Source: a bacterium (Candidatus Howlettbacteria) CG_4_10_14_0_8_um_filter_40_9 | GTDB taxonomy: Bacteria; Patescibacteriota; CPR2; UBA1875; GCA-2785325 | NCBI GenBank assembly: GCA_002785325.1 | Contig: PFMH01000077.1 | Span: 1-15,628 of the forward strand | DNA: 15,628 bases | Direction: 5' to 3' | Made by a program: the position numbers and the translations under genes | The notes under the pieces: generated by a model | What the model saw: only the letters and a program-made list of their open reading frames with translations | Told to the model about the DNA's origin: nothing | Database searches by the model: none | In this document: positions 1 through 6,198 of the stretch, piece after piece | How the letters are laid out: each line of letters starts with the position of its first letter | How positions within the stretch are numbered: position 1 is the stretch's first letter

Positions 1-2174
1 CCACTACATATTATTACAAAGTTTTAGCTTACGGCTTTAATGATGCCAACCAAGAGAACGTGGAGTCTGGACTTTCTCAGATCAATATTGGAACGCTTCA
101 AAAAGGCTGGGATACGGCGCCTGACATTACTGAGCCGACGACTCCGTCTGAAGTAAAGGTAAAAGATATTCATAGTAATACCGACATGGTTCGAAACATT
201 ATAACTTGGGCTATGATAGCCGATTCTCAAAGGAACGGAGCTTCCGACTTTGCGAGATATGAAATTTGGAGATACGAGACTAATCTCGGTATCGGTACCG
301 CTGCTAATATTGCTACCAAAACAGATAGGGGTGATAACTATCATGTGGACGGGATCTCCGTGTCGGCGAAAGATATAGACTATTCATATTATGTGGTAGC
401 GGTGGATAATGCCAATACGGCTTTCAAATATGCGAATGACAGTATTATAAATAGTAGCGACGGTACAGTTGCAAACGCTTATTCGCCAAATATGAGCGGA
501 CATCTGACCCCTGTACCGATTAATCCGGGGGCGGCTATTCCAACGATAACCTCGAGCTACAATATTTCCGGCGTAAACTATAAAGCGCGAGTTATTGAGG
601 CAGAAAGGGGTGTTTCATCGGCTTCGATAGAGTGGACTACCGATCAGGATACGGATAGCCTGGTAGAATATCGAAAAGCAGGGACGAGCGATAAATTCCT
701 CGGTACTTATGACGGGCAGCTTATAAAAAATCATAAGGTTACACTGAAAGCCCTCGAGCCAAATGTATCTTATGAATATAAGGTCGTAAGCAGAAATTAT
801 CCACTCAAAAATATTACCGAGGCTGGATATGGTGCCTCTAACACTTCAGTTCAGTCACTAAAGACGAAGAACTTTACTATCAGTCACAACTCAAGTTCAG
901 ACGTTACAGCCACAACAACGACAACTACAGTTAAGTGGAATACGGGAGAGGTTTCATCTGATTCTTTGGTAGAGTACCAGCTCCAGACGCCAGCGGGACC
1001 AAGTGGCACCTCGAAAGTAGCGGGATCTGGAGCTGGAGCGGGAGAAAACCAAGAACTTACGACTGGACATAGTGTCGATATCACAGGTCTTAAGCCAAAC
1101 AGCCGATATAGCTATGTGATAAGAAGTACCGACAAAGATAAATTTACCGTTTATTCGGGGCTAAATTACTTTCAGACGAAGTCTTACGACGCTTCCCAAT
1201 TCACGATCACTCCAAACGCTTCGAGCATCGCCGAGCAAAATATCACCGCAACATCGGCGAAGATTGTTTGGAACACCGCCGTTGCTACTACGAGTTGGCT
1301 AGACTACGGCACTTCTGCCGGAGTTTACAACCAGTCTGCCGGAGATAATAGATTCAACACAGTCCATGTAGTAGAGCTTCTGAATCTAACCCCTGGAAAT
1401 ACTTACTACTACAAAGTAAGGGGCAAAGACAGCAATGACATCGAGTATACTTCCCAGGAATACTCATTTACTGCAGTATTGCTTCCTGAGATAAGTAACG
1501 CAAAGGTCGCCGATCTCGGTCATTACTCTGCCACCATTGCATTTGATACCAATGTTGATGCTTCCTCATTTGTCGCTTACGGTAAAGAGGCTGGCTACGG
1601 TTCCGGAGTCGGAAAGAATGATTTCTCCAGAAACCATAGTACAAAGATCGACGATCTTGAAGATAATACTACTTATCATTATCAAGTAGCTGTCAAAGAT
1701 AAGTTGGGTAATGAAATAAAGTCGGATGATCTTACATTTAGTACTCCTATCGATACCACAGGACCTGAAGTAAAGGAAGTTAAGATAGATATTCTCCCTA
1801 TGGGGACTGACGACGAAACCGCTTCCGCCATCATCAGCTGGACGACCAACAAACCGGCGACTACCCAAATAGAGTATGATGAAGGAGTTATCGGTGGAAA
1901 ATACTCCAAGCACTCCATAGAAGACGCTTCTCTAAATACTGCTCACACGGTTATCGTAAAAGACCTAAACCCTTCGGCTACATACCATTTCCATATAGTG
2001 TCTAAAGACAAGAGGGAGAATAAGACCAATTCTCAAGACTATACCTTTGTTACTCCAACAAAAGAAAAATCAGTGTTACAGCTCATTATCAGATCTCTGG
2101 AAGAAACCTTCTCATGGGTCAGCCAGATGCCGAGATACTTTAAGGGACTGGGACAGAGGATAACCGGTCGCTAA
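1..2174 (+). CDS. FN3 repeat surface/secreted protein, 5' partial
   Basis: The reading frame is open from the first complete codon at nt 3, so the start lies outside the window; 723 residues remain. It is a chain of fibronectin type III-like beta-sandwich domains: the end of one (TTYYYKVLAYG), then units at about nt 140-450, 541-870, 868-1180, 1197-1475, 1479-1755 and 1752-2061. Five units share the pattern I-x-W-x-T ... VEYG ... L-x-P-x-x-x-Y-x-Y-x-V (for example VKWNTG with LKPNSRYSYVI, and ISWTTNKPATTQIEY with LNPSATYHFHI), like the FN3 or purple-acid-phosphatase N-terminal fold. No catalytic motif is seen. The tail (nt 2062-2171) is short, basic and amphipathic, with no sorting signal or clear membrane helix, so any signal peptide or anchor must lie upstream. 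Such arrays are usually extracellular stalks or adhesins; the role here is inferred. The ThrThr-rich stretch near nt 905-930 is a low-complexity linker. Confidence 0.85.
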   Translation, partial: TTYYYKVLAYGFNDANQENVESGLSQINIGTLQKGWDTAPDITEPTTPSEVKVKDIHSNTDMVRNIITWAMIADSQRNGASDFARYEIWRYETNLGIGTAANIATKTDRGDNYHVDGISVSAKDIDYSYYVVAVDNANTAFKYANDSIINSSDGTVANAYSPNMSGHLTPVPINPGAAIPTITSSYNISGVNYKARVIEAERGVSSASIEWTTDQDTDSLVEYRKAGTSDKFLGTYDGQLIKNHKVTLKALEPNVSYEYKVVSRNYPLKNITEAGYGASNTSVQSLKTKNFTISHNSSSDVTATTTTTTVKWNTGEVSSDSLVEYQLQTPAGPSGTSKVAGSGAGAGENQELTTGHSVDITGLKPNSRYSYVIRSTDKDKFTVYSGLNYFQTKSYDASQFTITPNASSIAEQNITATSAKIVWNTAVATTSWLDYGTSAGVYNQSAGDNRFNTVHVVELLNLTPGNTYYYKVRGKDSNDIEYTSQEYSFTAVLLPEISNAKVADLGHYSATIAFDTNVDASSFVAYGKEAGYGSGVGKNDFSRNHSTKIDDLEDNTTYHYQVAVKDKLGNEIKSDDLTFSTPIDTTGPEVKEVKIDILPMGTDDETASAIISWTTNKPATTQIEYDEGVIGGKYSKHSIEDASLNTAHTVIVKDLNPSATYHFHIVSKDKRENKTNSQDYTFVTPTKEKSVLQLIIRSLEETFSWVSQMPRYFKGLGQRITGR

Positions 2175-2190
2175 CCGCTCGTCACGTATC

Positions 2191-2226
2191 TACAAATAAA
2201 AAGACAAATCATACAAATATTACAAA
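2191..2226 (-). repeat. 9-nt-period TTTGTANNN array, inverted copy
   Basis: Read on the minus strand this is a run of TTTGTA-like words about 9 nt apart, starting 17 bp after the FN3 stop codon. The 23 nt at 2204-2226, reverse-complemented, match 14411-14433 upstream of gyrA at 22 of 23 positions. That is unlikely for unrelated spacers even in AT-rich DNA. Function unknown. Confidence 0.65.
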
Positions 2227-2414
2227 TGACGATGGATGGCGCTAAACATCCAATGTGGGATTAGGAAAATAGCGCTAGGTTTATTTAGGGTTCGACCCTT
2301 GTTCTCTTTGCATCCCTTTTCCCATTTTTTGACGCCCTTCTTTGCTTTGCGGAGTTTATCCCGCAAGAGCCAATAATGAAAAATCATGATGGTTCGGTCT
2401 TGATTGAGATCTGG

Positions 2415-2434
2415 ATTCCCGCTGATGCGAGAAT
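2415..2434. repeat. ATTCCCGC-type palindromic repeat
   Basis: ATTCCCGC, a 4-nt loop TGAT, then GCGAGAAT: an 8-bp inverted repeat with one mismatch. It resembles the dispersed ATTCCC...GGGAAT elements (dRS3/REP-like) common in many bacterial genomes, whose translation gives the familiar CHSRxxGNP peptide. Only one copy is in this window, so family membership rests on resemblance. Confidence 0.55.
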
Positions 2435-2559
2435 GACAGGGTGACGCGGGGCTGTTGTCGATACGAACGATGAAGGCGTCATGGGGATTTTTGGCGTCTG
2501 TTTTGCGTGACGTTACGCGTCGGTTTGGCGACATAGAAGTAGCACTTGAACTATATATA

Positions 2560-2568
2560 TGGTAAAAT
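2560..2568 (+). promoter_or_regulatory. Possible extended -10 promoter element
   Basis: TGgTAAAAT fits the extended -10 pattern TGnTATAAT with one mismatch. No -35 box sits at the proper distance; TTGAAC at 2546-2551 is too close. If used, transcription would start near 2575 and the 7-nt tandem array would be in the 5' leader of the gene at 2669. The AT-rich context makes chance occurrence possible. Confidence 0.3.
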
Positions 2569-2584
2569 TTTATTAGTAGTTAAG

Positions 2585-2665
2585 TCACTAACCACTAACC
2601 ACTAACCACTAACCAATCACCAATCACCAATCACCAATCACTAATCACTAATCACTAATCACTGA
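2585..2665 (+). repeat. 7-nt tandem array, about 11 units
   Basis: Units read TCACTAA, then three of CCACTAA, a 4-nt phase slip (CCAA, 2613-2616), then three of TCACCAA, three of TCACTAA and a final TCACTGA. The consensus is YNNCYAA. The array ends 3 nt before the ATG at 2669. The stepwise change of unit from one end to the other suggests growth by slippage. Related arrays lie at 3097-3124, 6088-6143 and, inverted, at 3575-3602. Confidence 0.9.
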
Positions 2666-2668
2666 CTC

Positions 2669-3094
2669 ATGGATGAACAGAAAAACATAGAAATAGAGCA
2701 GAAAAATCTCACGGTTCCAACGGGAGAGGTTGAGCATGCTCAACCTCCTGAAGGGGCAGAAGTTCAGGAAACTGTGGTTGTGCCGCAGGAGATGCCGAGT
2801 CAAGTTTCTCCTCCTCCCACAGTTCCTGACAGCACAAATATTCAACAGCCTGTACAAGCTCCAGTGGTGCCCATCCAGAATGACCCCCTGTCTCAAACGG
2901 CGGCTCCTGTAGACGACGGCCTTGATGCCGAAGAAGGCAATATTATCGAAAAACCGTGGGTGAAAAAGGCCGAAGATATTATTGATAAAAATAAGGACAA
3001 CCCATACGAAGAGGAAGAGAAGCAAGAAGACCTTCAGATAGAATATTTGAAAAAAAGATTTGGGAAAGAGATAAAGAAAGAAGAAGAGGGGTAA
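2669..3094 (+). CDS. Pro/Gln-rich small acidic protein, unknown function
   Basis: The protein has 141 residues and I recognise no named family. The first ~95 residues are low complexity and rich in Pro, Gln, Val and Glu (for example PPPTVPDSTNIQQPVQAPVV), and are probably disordered. The last ~45 residues look folded and helical: a W-V-K-K-A-E-D-I-I pattern, a DNPYEEEE turn and an ending like YLKKRFGKEIKKEEE. My impression is that this C-terminal pattern recurs in small CPR proteins encoded next to type IV secretion-like ATPases, which fits the ATPase two genes downstream, but I cannot confirm it here. There is no signal peptide or membrane segment. No Shine-Dalgarno is present because the start directly follows the 7-nt array. 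ATG at 2669 is chosen as the first in-frame start of the open frame. Confidence 0.72.
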   Translation: MDEQKNIEIEQKNLTVPTGEVEHAQPPEGAEVQETVVVPQEMPSQVSPPPTVPDSTNIQQPVQAPVVPIQNDPLSQTAAPVDDGLDAEEGNIIEKPWVKKAEDIIDKNKDNPYEEEEKQEDLQIEYLKKRFGKEIKKEEEG

Positions 3095-3096
3095 AA

Positions 3097-3124
3097 TTTC
3101 TAATATCTAATCACTAATTTCTAA
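3097..3124 (+). repeat. 7-nt tandem array, 4 units, left flank of four-helix gene
   Basis: Four units of consensus TNNCTAA (for example TTTCTAA and TCACTAA) begin 3 nt after the preceding stop codon. Together with the following AT-rich bases (to about 3138) the segment matches the reverse complement of roughly 3561-3602 at most positions, so the four-helix bundle gene is bracketed by an imperfect inverted repeat. Confidence 0.75.
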
Positions 3125-3161
3125 TAAAATTCAAATTAAAAAAAATGAAAGATGAAGAGAA

Positions 3162-3554
3162 ATGGAGACGAAAGATAACAACCAAGAACTAGAAAAGAAG
3201 TACGATCTAGAAGAAAGAACCGCAAAGTTCGGAGATGCCATAATCGAATTTGCTAAGAAAATTCTCAAGAATGCTATAACGTTGCCGATTATTACTCAAC
3301 TGGTCAAAGCGGGTACTAGTATGGGGGCAAACTACAATGAGGCCGATAATGCAGAATCAAGAGCAGATTTTAAGCACAAAATCAGTATTTGCAGAAAGGA
3401 ATCAAGGGAATCTAAGTATTGGTTAGAAAGGGTTTTTACAGTGGCACCCGAACTAAAAGAAGAGGGGAAGAGGATTGCTCGGGAGGCAACAGAACTAAAT
3501 CTTATTTTTAATGCTATTGTAAACACAACGAATAAAAATGGTATTTCTAAATAA
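3162..3554 (+). CDS. Four-helix bundle protein (23S rRNA intervening-sequence family)
   Basis: The 130 residues match the family known as S23, or 23S rRNA-intervening sequence protein (TIGR02436/PF05635-like). Visible hallmarks are DLEERTAKFGDAIIEFAKK near residues 16-34, the LVKAGTSMGANYNEAD signature near 47-62, a Lys/Arg/Glu-rich third helix (ISICRKESRESKYWL), and a final ELNLIFNAIV helix. The family forms pentameric all-helical bundles; Avd of diversity-generating retroelements shares the fold, but the role of stand-alone copies is not settled. No reverse transcriptase or variable template repeat is visible here. ATG at 3162 is preceded by GAAGAG, a weak Shine-Dalgarno. The ATG at 3145 is in another frame and soon stops. 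The gene sits between inverted 7-nt arrays, unlike its neighbours, which hints at a separately moved cassette. Confidence 0.92.
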   Translation: METKDNNQELEKKYDLEERTAKFGDAIIEFAKKILKNAITLPIITQLVKAGTSMGANYNEADNAESRADFKHKISICRKESRESKYWLERVFTVAPELKEEGKRIAREATELNLIFNAIVNTTNKNGISK

Positions 3555-3574
3555 TTCAAAAAATTAGGATTTTA

Positions 3575-3602
3575 TTAGATATTAGAAATTGGTAATTAGA
3601 AA
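3575..3602 (-). repeat. 7-nt tandem array, 4 units, inverted right flank
   Basis: On the + strand the units are TTAGATA, TTAGAAA, TTGGTAA and TTAGAAA; reverse-complemented, three of the four are TNNCTAA, the same unit as the other arrays. The array lies 21 bp after the four-helix bundle stop and ends 9 nt before the next ATG. It is the inverted partner of 3097-3124. Confidence 0.75.
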
Positions 3603-3611
3603 TTCAAAAGT

Positions 3612-6080
3612 ATGTTTATATTTATCCTCATTTTTATTCTAATAACGACAATCACGTTTGTAGCATTCTTGCTATACCGCCGTAGCCGTCATTTTCGCAA
3701 GTCTGTTGAACGGTCTCTAAAGATGGTTCCTTTTTTGGTGACGATACCCCAGAGTTCCGGCGAGGAAAAAGGCGAAGGTAGCAGGGATGAGAGAGAAGTA
3801 GCCAGAGAGATTATCTCGCAGGCAGAAAATCTATATTATTCGCTCTCGAGCATATATAAAAAGGGCTTTAAAGATTTTGTTATCGGTCAAAAACATATGG
3901 CCTTTGAGATTGTTAGAGAAAATGGAGAGATATTTTTCTATTTTGCGGTGCCGATAAGTTTGACTGATCTCGTCGAAAAAACGGTTAACTCGCTGTATCC
4001 CGATTGCAATATCGCGGAGGTTTCAGAGCACAACATCTTTAGGAAGAATCATAAAATGGTAGGTATTGCCGGCTTTGAGCTGGAGTTAAAGAAAAGTCCT
4101 TATTTTCCGTTGAAGACTTATAAAAATATCGATGCAGAACCGCTGGAACAACTGACAAATTCATTGTCGAAGATAGACAATGACGAAGGTGCAGCTATCC
4201 AGATCCTCGTTCGTCCGGCTGGACCAAAGTTTGCCAAAGGCGCAAGAACGGTGGCGGAAGAAATGCAGAAAGGGAGGTATAAGGAAAATGCAAAGGCTGG
4301 GAAAATATTATTAAAATTCACCTCAGATCTTGTAAATGCGGCCCAGAAAGCTCCGGATGAATATAAACAAAAACAACTTACTCCGATGCAAGAAGAGACT
4401 ATAAAAGCGGTTGAGTCAAAAGCGGGCAAGCCGGTTTTTGAAACGATAATTCGGGTAGTTGTATCAGCCAAAGATGATATGAAAGCAGACATGATCGTAA
4501 GTGATGTGGCGAGCACCTTTGCGCAGTATAACGACTTCAATCTGAACCAATTTAAAGTAAGAAAACCGAAAGATAAAAGCAAACTCATAACTGACTATAT
4601 ATTTCGTTTTTTTGGTCATAAGAGCAGTACTATCCTAAACACTGAAGAGTTGGCAACTCTGTTTCATCTGCCAAACTTCCTCGTTCAGACTCCGGGTATA
4701 AAATGGCTTCCAGCGAGAAGAGTTGCTTCTCCCGTAAATCTTCCTACAGAAGGCGTTATCCTTGGGGAGAGCGATTTCCGTGGTGACAAGCGCGAAGTCA
4801 GGATAGCTGATGACGATATGAGGAGGCATGTCTATGTGCTCGGGCAGACCGGTGTGGGTAAATCTGTCGCACTCAAAAATATGATATTGGATGAGATAAA
4901 GAAAGGACACGGGATTTGTTATGTCGATCCTCACGGTCCGGACCTTGAAGACCTCTTGGCTAGTATCCCTAAAGAAAGAGCTGAAGATGTTGTCCTTTTT
5001 GATGCCGGAGATACCGATCGTCCGATGGGACTGAATTTGTTTGACGCAAAAACAACCGAAGAACAGGACTTTGTTATCGACGAAGCGATATCTATGCTCT
5101 ACAAGCTTTACGATCCGGGACACACCGGTATCATGGGTCCGAGATTTGAGCACTGGTTTCGAAACGCCGCGCTCGTTTTAATGGCCGATCCGAAGGGCGG
5201 TACGTTTATCGAAGTTCCGAAAATATTTACCGATGACAACTATATGAAAGAGAAGTTGAAGTATGTAACCAACCCAGTCGTTAGGAATTTCTGGATAAAT
5301 GAGATGGGACAGACATCCGATTTTCATAAGTCTGAGGTTTTGGGCTGGTTTGTGGGCAAGTTCGGCGCATTTATAACCAATACCACTATGAGAAATATCT
5401 TAGGTCAGGTGGACTCTACTTTAAACCTGCGAGATATTATGGATAACAAAAAGATACTTCTAGTCAATCTTTCAAAAGGAAAGATCGGAGAACTGAACAT
5501 GATGCTTCTCGGGATGATATTTGTCTCAAAGATCCAGATGGCTGCGATGTCGAGGGTTGATACGCCGGAGGAACAGAGGCAGGACTTTACTCTCTATGTT
5601 GACGAGTTCCAAAACTTTGCGACCGACTCTTTTGCAGCTATAATGTCAGAAGCAAGGAAGTTTAAACTTCGGCTTGTCGTCGCCAACCAGTTTATAGGCC
5701 AGTTGAAAGAGGAGATAAGGGATGCGGTTTTTGGCAACGTGGGGACGATCATGAGTTTTCGTGTCGGTCCGGAAGACGCTGAGTTTATGCAAAAGCAGTT
5801 CGAACCGGTATTTACCGTGAACGACCTTGTAAATATAGAAAACCATAATGCTTTTATAAGACTTATGATAAATGGCGTTCCATCCAGACCTTTTATAGTA
5901 AAACCGCATGCTCCTTCTTCAGACGTAGATATAGAGAGAGGCAATGCGATAAAACAGCTTTCACGGCTTAAGTATGGTAGAGCAAGAGATCAGGTGGACA
6001 AAGAGGTGGAGGAAAAGTTAGCCATCGGGGCGAATCTTGAACTTCCAAACGACGTGCCGAGAGAAACAGGGGGAAGATAG
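3612..6080 (+). CDS. VirD4/TraD-like (HerA/FtsK superfamily) membrane ATPase
   Basis: The protein has 822 residues. Residues 2-22 form one hydrophobic membrane helix followed by a basic YRRSRHFRKS stop-transfer stretch, so the bulk should be cytoplasmic. Residues ~60-390 are a region I cannot assign. The ATPase domain then shows Walker A GQTGVGKS (411-418), the YVDPHGPD strand just after it, Walker B LYVDEFQNF with D664/E665, and the VVANQF segment (N692-Q693) typical of type IV coupling proteins and HerA/FtsK pumps, followed by a TraG/TraD-like C-terminal part (~700-775). Family members use ATP to feed DNA or protein into a membrane channel. The motifs are intact, so it is probably active. 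No relaxase or VirB channel gene is seen, so conjugation is not shown. ATG at 3612 gives the membrane helix; no Shine-Dalgarno is visible. Confidence 0.9.
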   Translation: MFIFILIFILITTITFVAFLLYRRSRHFRKSVERSLKMVPFLVTIPQSSGEEKGEGSRDEREVAREIISQAENLYYSLSSIYKKGFKDFVIGQKHMAFEIVRENGEIFFYFAVPISLTDLVEKTVNSLYPDCNIAEVSEHNIFRKNHKMVGIAGFELELKKSPYFPLKTYKNIDAEPLEQLTNSLSKIDNDEGAAIQILVRPAGPKFAKGARTVAEEMQKGRYKENAKAGKILLKFTSDLVNAAQKAPDEYKQKQLTPMQEETIKAVESKAGKPVFETIIRVVVSAKDDMKADMIVSDVASTFAQYNDFNLNQFKVRKPKDKSKLITDYIFRFFGHKSSTILNTEELATLFHLPNFLVQTPGIKWLPARRVASPVNLPTEGVILGESDFRGDKREVRIADDDMRRHVYVLGQTGVGKSVALKNMILDEIKKGHGICYVDPHGPDLEDLLASIPKERAEDVVLFDAGDTDRPMGLNLFDAKTTEEQDFVIDEAISMLYKLYDPGHTGIMGPRFEHWFRNAALVLMADPKGGTFIEVPKIFTDDNYMKEKLKYVTNPVVRNFWINEMGQTSDFHKSEVLGWFVGKFGAFITNTTMRNILGQVDSTLNLRDIMDNKKILLVNLSKGKIGELNMMLLGMIFVSKIQMAAMSRVDTPEEQRQDFTLYVDEFQNFATDSFAAIMSEARKFKLRLVVANQFIGQLKEEIRDAVFGNVGTIMSFRVGPEDAEFMQKQFEPVFTVNDLVNIENHNAFIRLMINGVPSRPFIVKPHAPSSDVDIERGNAIKQLSRLKYGRARDQVDKEVEEKLAIGANLELPNDVPRETGGR

Positions 6081-6087
6081 GGGATAA

Positions 6088-6143
6088 TATCCAATATCCA
6101 ATAACCAATTAATAATTCATAATATCTGATATCTAATGACCAA
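6088..6143 (+). repeat. 7-nt tandem array, 8 degenerate units
   Basis: Eight consecutive 7-nt units start 8 nt after the ATPase stop codon. The clearest are TATCCAA (twice), TAACCAA, TATCTAA and TGACCAA; the middle two have drifted (TTAATAA, TTCATAA). The consensus TNNCYAA is the same as the arrays at 2585 and 3097. Confidence 0.8.
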
Positions 6144-6170
6144 GATAATGGCAAGCACAAATGTTAACTG

Positions 6171-6176
6171 TATAAT
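6171..6176 (+). promoter_or_regulatory. Possible -10 box before the 1170-residue gene
   Basis: A perfect TATAAT sits 22 nt before the ATG at 6199, but I see no convincing -35 box. Transcription would begin near 6183, giving a very short leader. AAAGGA at 6179-6184 is about 14 nt from the ATG, rather far for a Shine-Dalgarno and partly outside such a transcript. Confidence 0.4.
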
Positions 6177-6198
6177 ATAAAGGACAACAAAGATTTTT

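Larger units (their letters stand above)
2175..2668. other. 494-bp gene-free spacer rich in short repeats
   Basis: I see no convincing gene here. It contains, in order, an inverted 9-nt-period array (2191-2226), a small hairpin (TGGATG/CATCCA, 2233-2252), a second hairpin (TTGCGG/CCGCAA, 2347-2366), an ATTCCCGC palindrome (2415-2434), a segment with words shared with the gyrB leader (2489-2533), an extended -10-like site (2560-2568) and a 7-nt tandem array (2585-2665). A minus-strand frame at 2220-2534 is open, but its translation contains the CHSRISGNPD-type peptide produced by translating a palindromic repeat, so it is probably not a gene. Neither hairpin is followed by a clear T-run, so no terminator is called. 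Confidence 0.7.

Noticed and set aside
2347..2366. TTGCGG/CCGCAA hairpin as terminator of the FN3 gene
   Set aside because: The stem is only 6 bp, there is no T-run after it, and it lies over 170 bp from the stop codon.
2220..2534. Minus-strand open frame of 104 codons in the long spacer
   Set aside because: Its translation includes the CHSRISGNPD peptide expected from a palindromic repeat, the composition is irregular, it has no ribosome binding site, and all real genes are on the other strand.
2585..2665. Possible CRISPR-like array
   Set aside because: The units are 7 nt, contiguous, with no unique spacers, and no cas genes are present.
2730..2912. Second + strand frame inside the Pro/Gln-rich gene
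   Set aside because: It is fully contained in the 2669-3094 gene in another frame, with a biased Leu/Arg/Cys composition typical of a shadow.
3145..3192. ATG at 3145 as start of the four-helix bundle gene
   Set aside because: It is in a different frame and stops after 15 codons. The recognisable protein begins at 3162.
3162..3554. Avd of a diversity-generating retroelement
   Set aside because: No reverse transcriptase, template repeat or variable repeat is visible nearby. The fold alone is not enough.
4635..5153. Minus-strand frame of 172 codons inside the ATPase gene
   Set aside because: It is a shadow of a strongly supported coding frame carrying Walker motifs. The same reasoning removes the long minus-strand frames at 4118-4588, 8529-8894 and 15065-15595.
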